Below, piece after piece: positions 33,139 to 34,930 of a stretch of DNA of 34,930 nucleotides (positions are counted from its first letter, which is position 1; each line of letters opens with the position of its first letter). The notes under the pieces are model-generated. The model saw nothing but the letters and a program-made list of their open reading frames with translations, was not told where the DNA came from and did no database searches. The position numbers were made by a program, and so were the translations under genes. Source of the stretch: an uncultured Clostridia bacterium (GTDB lineage Bacteria > Bacillota > Clostridia > Christensenellales > DTU072); the NCBI GenBank assembly GCA_944362765.1, contig CALVTP010000015.1, positions 1 to 34,930 on the forward strand, given 5' to 3'.

Positions 33139-34191
33139 TTACTCCTTTTCAATGTACGCGACAATGTCGTCCGGGGTCATGACGTTGCCGCCCGTTCTTC
33201 CGAAGAATTCTACGGGCTTCAAGCCGTTGACCGCAAGTCTTACGTCCTCTACCATCTGTCCCATGGAAAGCTCTATTGTCACGAAACGACGGACGGAAGC
33301 CTCCTTAGCGACGTCGTTCAGCGCCTTTTCGGGATAGGGATACAGCGTTATCGGACGGAACAGACCGACCTTCCTGCCGCGGGCGCGCAATTCGTTGACG
33401 GCGCTCTTTGCTATACGCGCCACCGTACCGTATGCGACGATGACGGTCTCGGCGTCCTCGGTCATATACTCTTCATAGCGCGTTTCGCGCTCCTTTAAAA
33501 GCTCATAGCGGTCGAAAAGCCTGTGGTTGACCTCTTCCAAAGCATCCGGTTCGATGTACAAAGAATTTATTATCCTTCTGTCTTTACCGACGCCCTTGCC
33601 GTCGCAAGCCCACGGTTTTTTGGGGAAAGAAGCGGGATCTTTCATCTCGGGAAGCTCCACCGCCTCCATTATCTGTCCTATCATGCCGTCGCCCAAAATC
33701 ATGACGGGAAGGCGATATTCGTCGGCTTTGTCGAAAGCGTCGTACATGATGTCCACCGCTTCCTGCACGGTGTGAGGTCCGTAAACCAGCATGTGATAGT
33801 CGCCGTGACCGCCGCCCTTGACGGCTTGGAAGTAATCCGATTGAGCGGGCTGTATACCGCCCAGTCCGGGGCCGCCTCTCACCATGTTGACTATAACGCA
33901 GGGAAGCTCGGCGCCGCAAATGTAGCTTATTCCTTCCTGCTTCAACGAAATGCCGGGCGAGGAGGAAGAAGTCATCGCTCTGACGCCCGAGCCTGCCGCT
34001 CCGTAAACCATGTTGATTGCGGAAACTTCGGACTCAGCTTGAATGAACACGCCGCCGACTTCGGGGAGCCTGCGGCTCAGATATTCGGGAATTTCGTTCT
34101 GGGGGGTGATCGGGTAGCCGAAGAAAGCTCTGCAACCTCCCCTTATCGCGGCTTCCGCCACCGCTTCGTTACCTTTCATCAATTTTTTCAT
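33139..34191 (-). CDS. korA: 2-oxoacid:ferredoxin oxidoreductase, alpha subunit
   Basis: Alpha subunit of the same complex, which oxidatively decarboxylates 2-oxoacids to acyl-CoA and reduces ferredoxin, or runs in reverse. The 350 residues begin MKKLMKGNEAVAEAAIRGGC and have FFGYPITPQNEIPEYL, QAESEVSAINMVYGAAGSG, the serine-rich TSSSSPGISLKQEGISY loop, and the C-terminal transketolase-like domain (TVIVAYGTVARIAKSAV, GLFRPITLYPYPEKAL). Length and order match the group often named VorB/KorA in Clostridia. It starts 4 bp after the ferredoxin subunit stop and ends 5 bp before the beta gene start. Confidence 0.95.
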   Translation of the reverse strand: MKKLMKGNEAVAEAAIRGGCRAFFGYPITPQNEIPEYLSRRLPEVGGVFIQAESEVSAINMVYGAAGSGVRAMTSSSSPGISLKQEGISYICGAELPCVIVNMVRGGPGLGGIQPAQSDYFQAVKGGGHGDYHMLVYGPHTVQEAVDIMYDAFDKADEYRLPVMILGDGMIGQIMEAVELPEMKDPASFPKKPWACDGKGVGKDRRIINSLYIEPDALEEVNHRLFDRYELLKERETRYEEYMTEDAETVIVAYGTVARIAKSAVNELRARGRKVGLFRPITLYPYPEKALNDVAKEASVRRFVTIELSMGQMVEDVRLAVNGLKPVEFFGRTGGNVMTPDDIVAYIEKE

Positions 34192-34195
34192 TGCG

Positions 34196-34399
34196 CTACC
34201 TCTCTACCGTTATAGCCACGTCCGGGCACATCATCGCGCACGAAGCGCAGCCGATACAATCGTCGTTCACTACCTCTGCAACGAAGTATCCGTTCTTGTT
34301 GGAAACAGTCTCGGAAAGCTTCAGGACGTCCTTCGGGCAGGCGTTCACGCAAAGCCCGCATCCTTTGCAGGTGTCTAACTCAATAGTCACTTTAGCCAT
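34196..34399 (-). CDS. korD: 2x[4Fe-4S] ferredoxin subunit of the 2-oxoacid oxidoreductase
   Basis: A 67-residue ferredoxin-type subunit with two CxxCxxCxxxCP cluster-binding motifs: one at the N-terminus (CKGCGLCVNACP) and one near the C-terminus (CIGCASCAMMCP). It would pass electrons from the ThDP site to free ferredoxin. First gene of the cluster, with TTTGGAG 7 nt before the ATG and a promoter upstream. Complete. Confidence 0.95.
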   Translation of the reverse strand: MAKVTIELDTCKGCGLCVNACPKDVLKLSETVSNKNGYFVAEVVNDDCIGCASCAMMCPDVAITVER

Positions 34400-34721
34400 A
34401 TAACATCTCCAAAGTAAATTTTGTTTAGAGTATTATATCACCATTTTTTTTGCGCGCGCAAGTAAATAAGCGTATTCCGCTCCGATTTCTCTCCTCTTGG
34501 GCAAGCGATTGTACTCTACCTCAAGCCTCCCTTCCGAAGAGCCATTCCGTAGCCGTCCCTCGTCTTCCGCTCACAAAGCATCAACCCGAATAAAGTACCC
34601 GTCGCCGGCTGTAAAGTTCCTGTCGCCCGAAAAAAATGTCTCAACCTCAATGCAACAAGGAAAATTTCGGACTTTTCCGACGAATTTCAGCGACGGCACT
34701 CAAAACTCACGGAAATTTGAC
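34400..34721. other. Intergenic region between the oxidoreductase cluster and the SRP RNA gene
   Basis: About 320 bp that hold the minus-strand promoter of the oxidoreductase cluster at the left end and the plus-strand SRP RNA promoter at the right end. Between about 34470 and 34715 I see no gene, hairpin terminator or repeat that I can support. Confidence 0.6.
34432..34461 (-). promoter_or_regulatory. Promoter of the 2-oxoacid oxidoreductase cluster
   Basis: On the minus strand TTGCGC (34456-34461) and TATAAT (34432-34437) are 18 bases apart. Predicted start near 34425 with a leader of about 26 nt carrying GGAG. Confidence 0.6.
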
Positions 34722-34750
34722 TTGACATGCAGCCCGAAACATTGTATAAT
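34722..34750 (+). promoter_or_regulatory. Consensus promoter of the SRP RNA gene
   Basis: Perfect TTGACA (34722-34727) and TATAAT (34745-34750) with a 17-base spacer, the best match in the window and typical of a highly expressed stable RNA. Predicted start near 34757. Confidence 0.9.
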
Positions 34751-34756
34751 TTCCAC

Positions 34757-34930
34757 TGTGCTATATGGGGAGCTAGCGGTGCCCTGTAACCTGCAATCCG
34801 CTACAGCAGGATAGACCACCCACCGAGGCTTATGTTATGGGAAGCCGACGTCGGTAAGGAGCGTTGATAGCAAGGTCTTGTGCAATTTCGTGTCGTGAAC
34901 CGTGTCAGAGCCTGACCGCAGCAGCACTAA
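34757..34930 (+). ncRNA. ffs: Signal recognition particle RNA, long type, cut by the window edge
   Basis: RNA of the SRP, which with Ffh targets membrane proteins to the translocon. The 5' Alu domain is recognisable: GGGGAGCTAGCGGTGCCC, the GTAACC loop, and a TAGCGG/CCGCTA helix (34774-34779 with 34798-34803), as in Bacillus and Clostridium long SRP RNAs. Near the right edge is the helix 8 Ffh-binding region, GAACCGTGTCAG (34898 onward) to GCAGCAGCACTAA. The gene continues past the window; the 3' strand of the long helix is missing, so the end is unknown. Compared with the consensus I remember for the UGAC-loop form, the loop region differs at several places (see findings). Confidence 0.88.

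Noticed and set aside
32282..33337. A 351-codon plus-strand frame opposite the oxidoreductase genes
   Set aside because: Shadow of the korC, korB and korA coding strand.
34497..34814. A 105-codon plus-strand frame near the right end
   Set aside because: It runs through the consensus promoter and the start of the SRP RNA, and has no similarity I recognise.

Overview
The window looks like a piece of the core chromosome of a spore-forming or spore-former-derived Clostridia-type Firmicute of intermediate GC content, probably from a little-studied anaerobic lineage. The reasons are the yqfC-yqfD-pgpH-ybeY-era-yqzL-recO neighbourhood with two sporulation-family proteins, a Gram-positive class II GalT, RNase J, pyruvate phosphate dikinase, a four-subunit ferredoxin-linked 2-oxoacid oxidoreductase, and a long Bacillus/Clostridium-type SRP RNA with an Alu domain. 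I see no prophage, insertion sequence, CRISPR array or tRNA, and no dedicated defence system.

Layout. Positions 39-2663 (minus) hold ppdK with its own consensus promoter. Positions 2804-7809 (minus) are a compact operon: yqfC, yqfD, pgpH, a ybeY-era gene fusion, a tiny yqzL-like gene and recO. Positions 8027-12035 (minus) hold pepF, an unknown two-TM protein and dnaB, from a strong pepF promoter to a terminator after dnaB. Positions 12229-14631 (minus) hold pncB and a DivIVA-like coiled-coil protein. Positions 14724-21166 form a divergent gal locus: galK-lgt to the left and galT-dnaX-ybaB-recR to the right, around a shared promoter/operator region with a perfect GTTTAC-N4-GTAAAC palindrome. 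Positions 21296-25173 (minus) hold a membrane protein, a divergent MGDG-synthase-like glycosyltransferase and RNase J. Positions 25412-29437 (plus) hold ilvB-ilvN-cimA and a short phosphopantetheinyl transferase. Positions 29587-31074 (minus) hold malQ, whose 3' end runs into a 21-bp tandem repeat. Positions 31244-34399 (minus) hold ferredoxin, alpha, beta and gamma subunits of a 2-oxoacid:ferredoxin oxidoreductase followed by an NfeD-like protein. From about 34757 to the edge lies the 5' part of the SRP RNA gene behind a consensus promoter.

Functionally the window mixes information processing (DnaB, DnaX, RecR, RecO, RNase J, YbeY, Era, SRP RNA), central and redox metabolism (PPDK, 2-oxoacid oxidoreductase), isoleucine/valine precursor synthesis by the citramalate route, galactose and maltodextrin use, NAD salvage, lipoprotein lipidation and c-di-AMP turnover.

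No wholly new multi-gene system stands out. The best leads are the YbeY-Era fusion, a PgpH lacking its extracellular sensor domain, the heptad-coding minisatellite that crosses the malQ stop codon, the coupling of essential genes to both arms of an apparently sugar-controlled gal promoter, the unusual apical loop of the SRP RNA, and a likely leaderless ilvB message.
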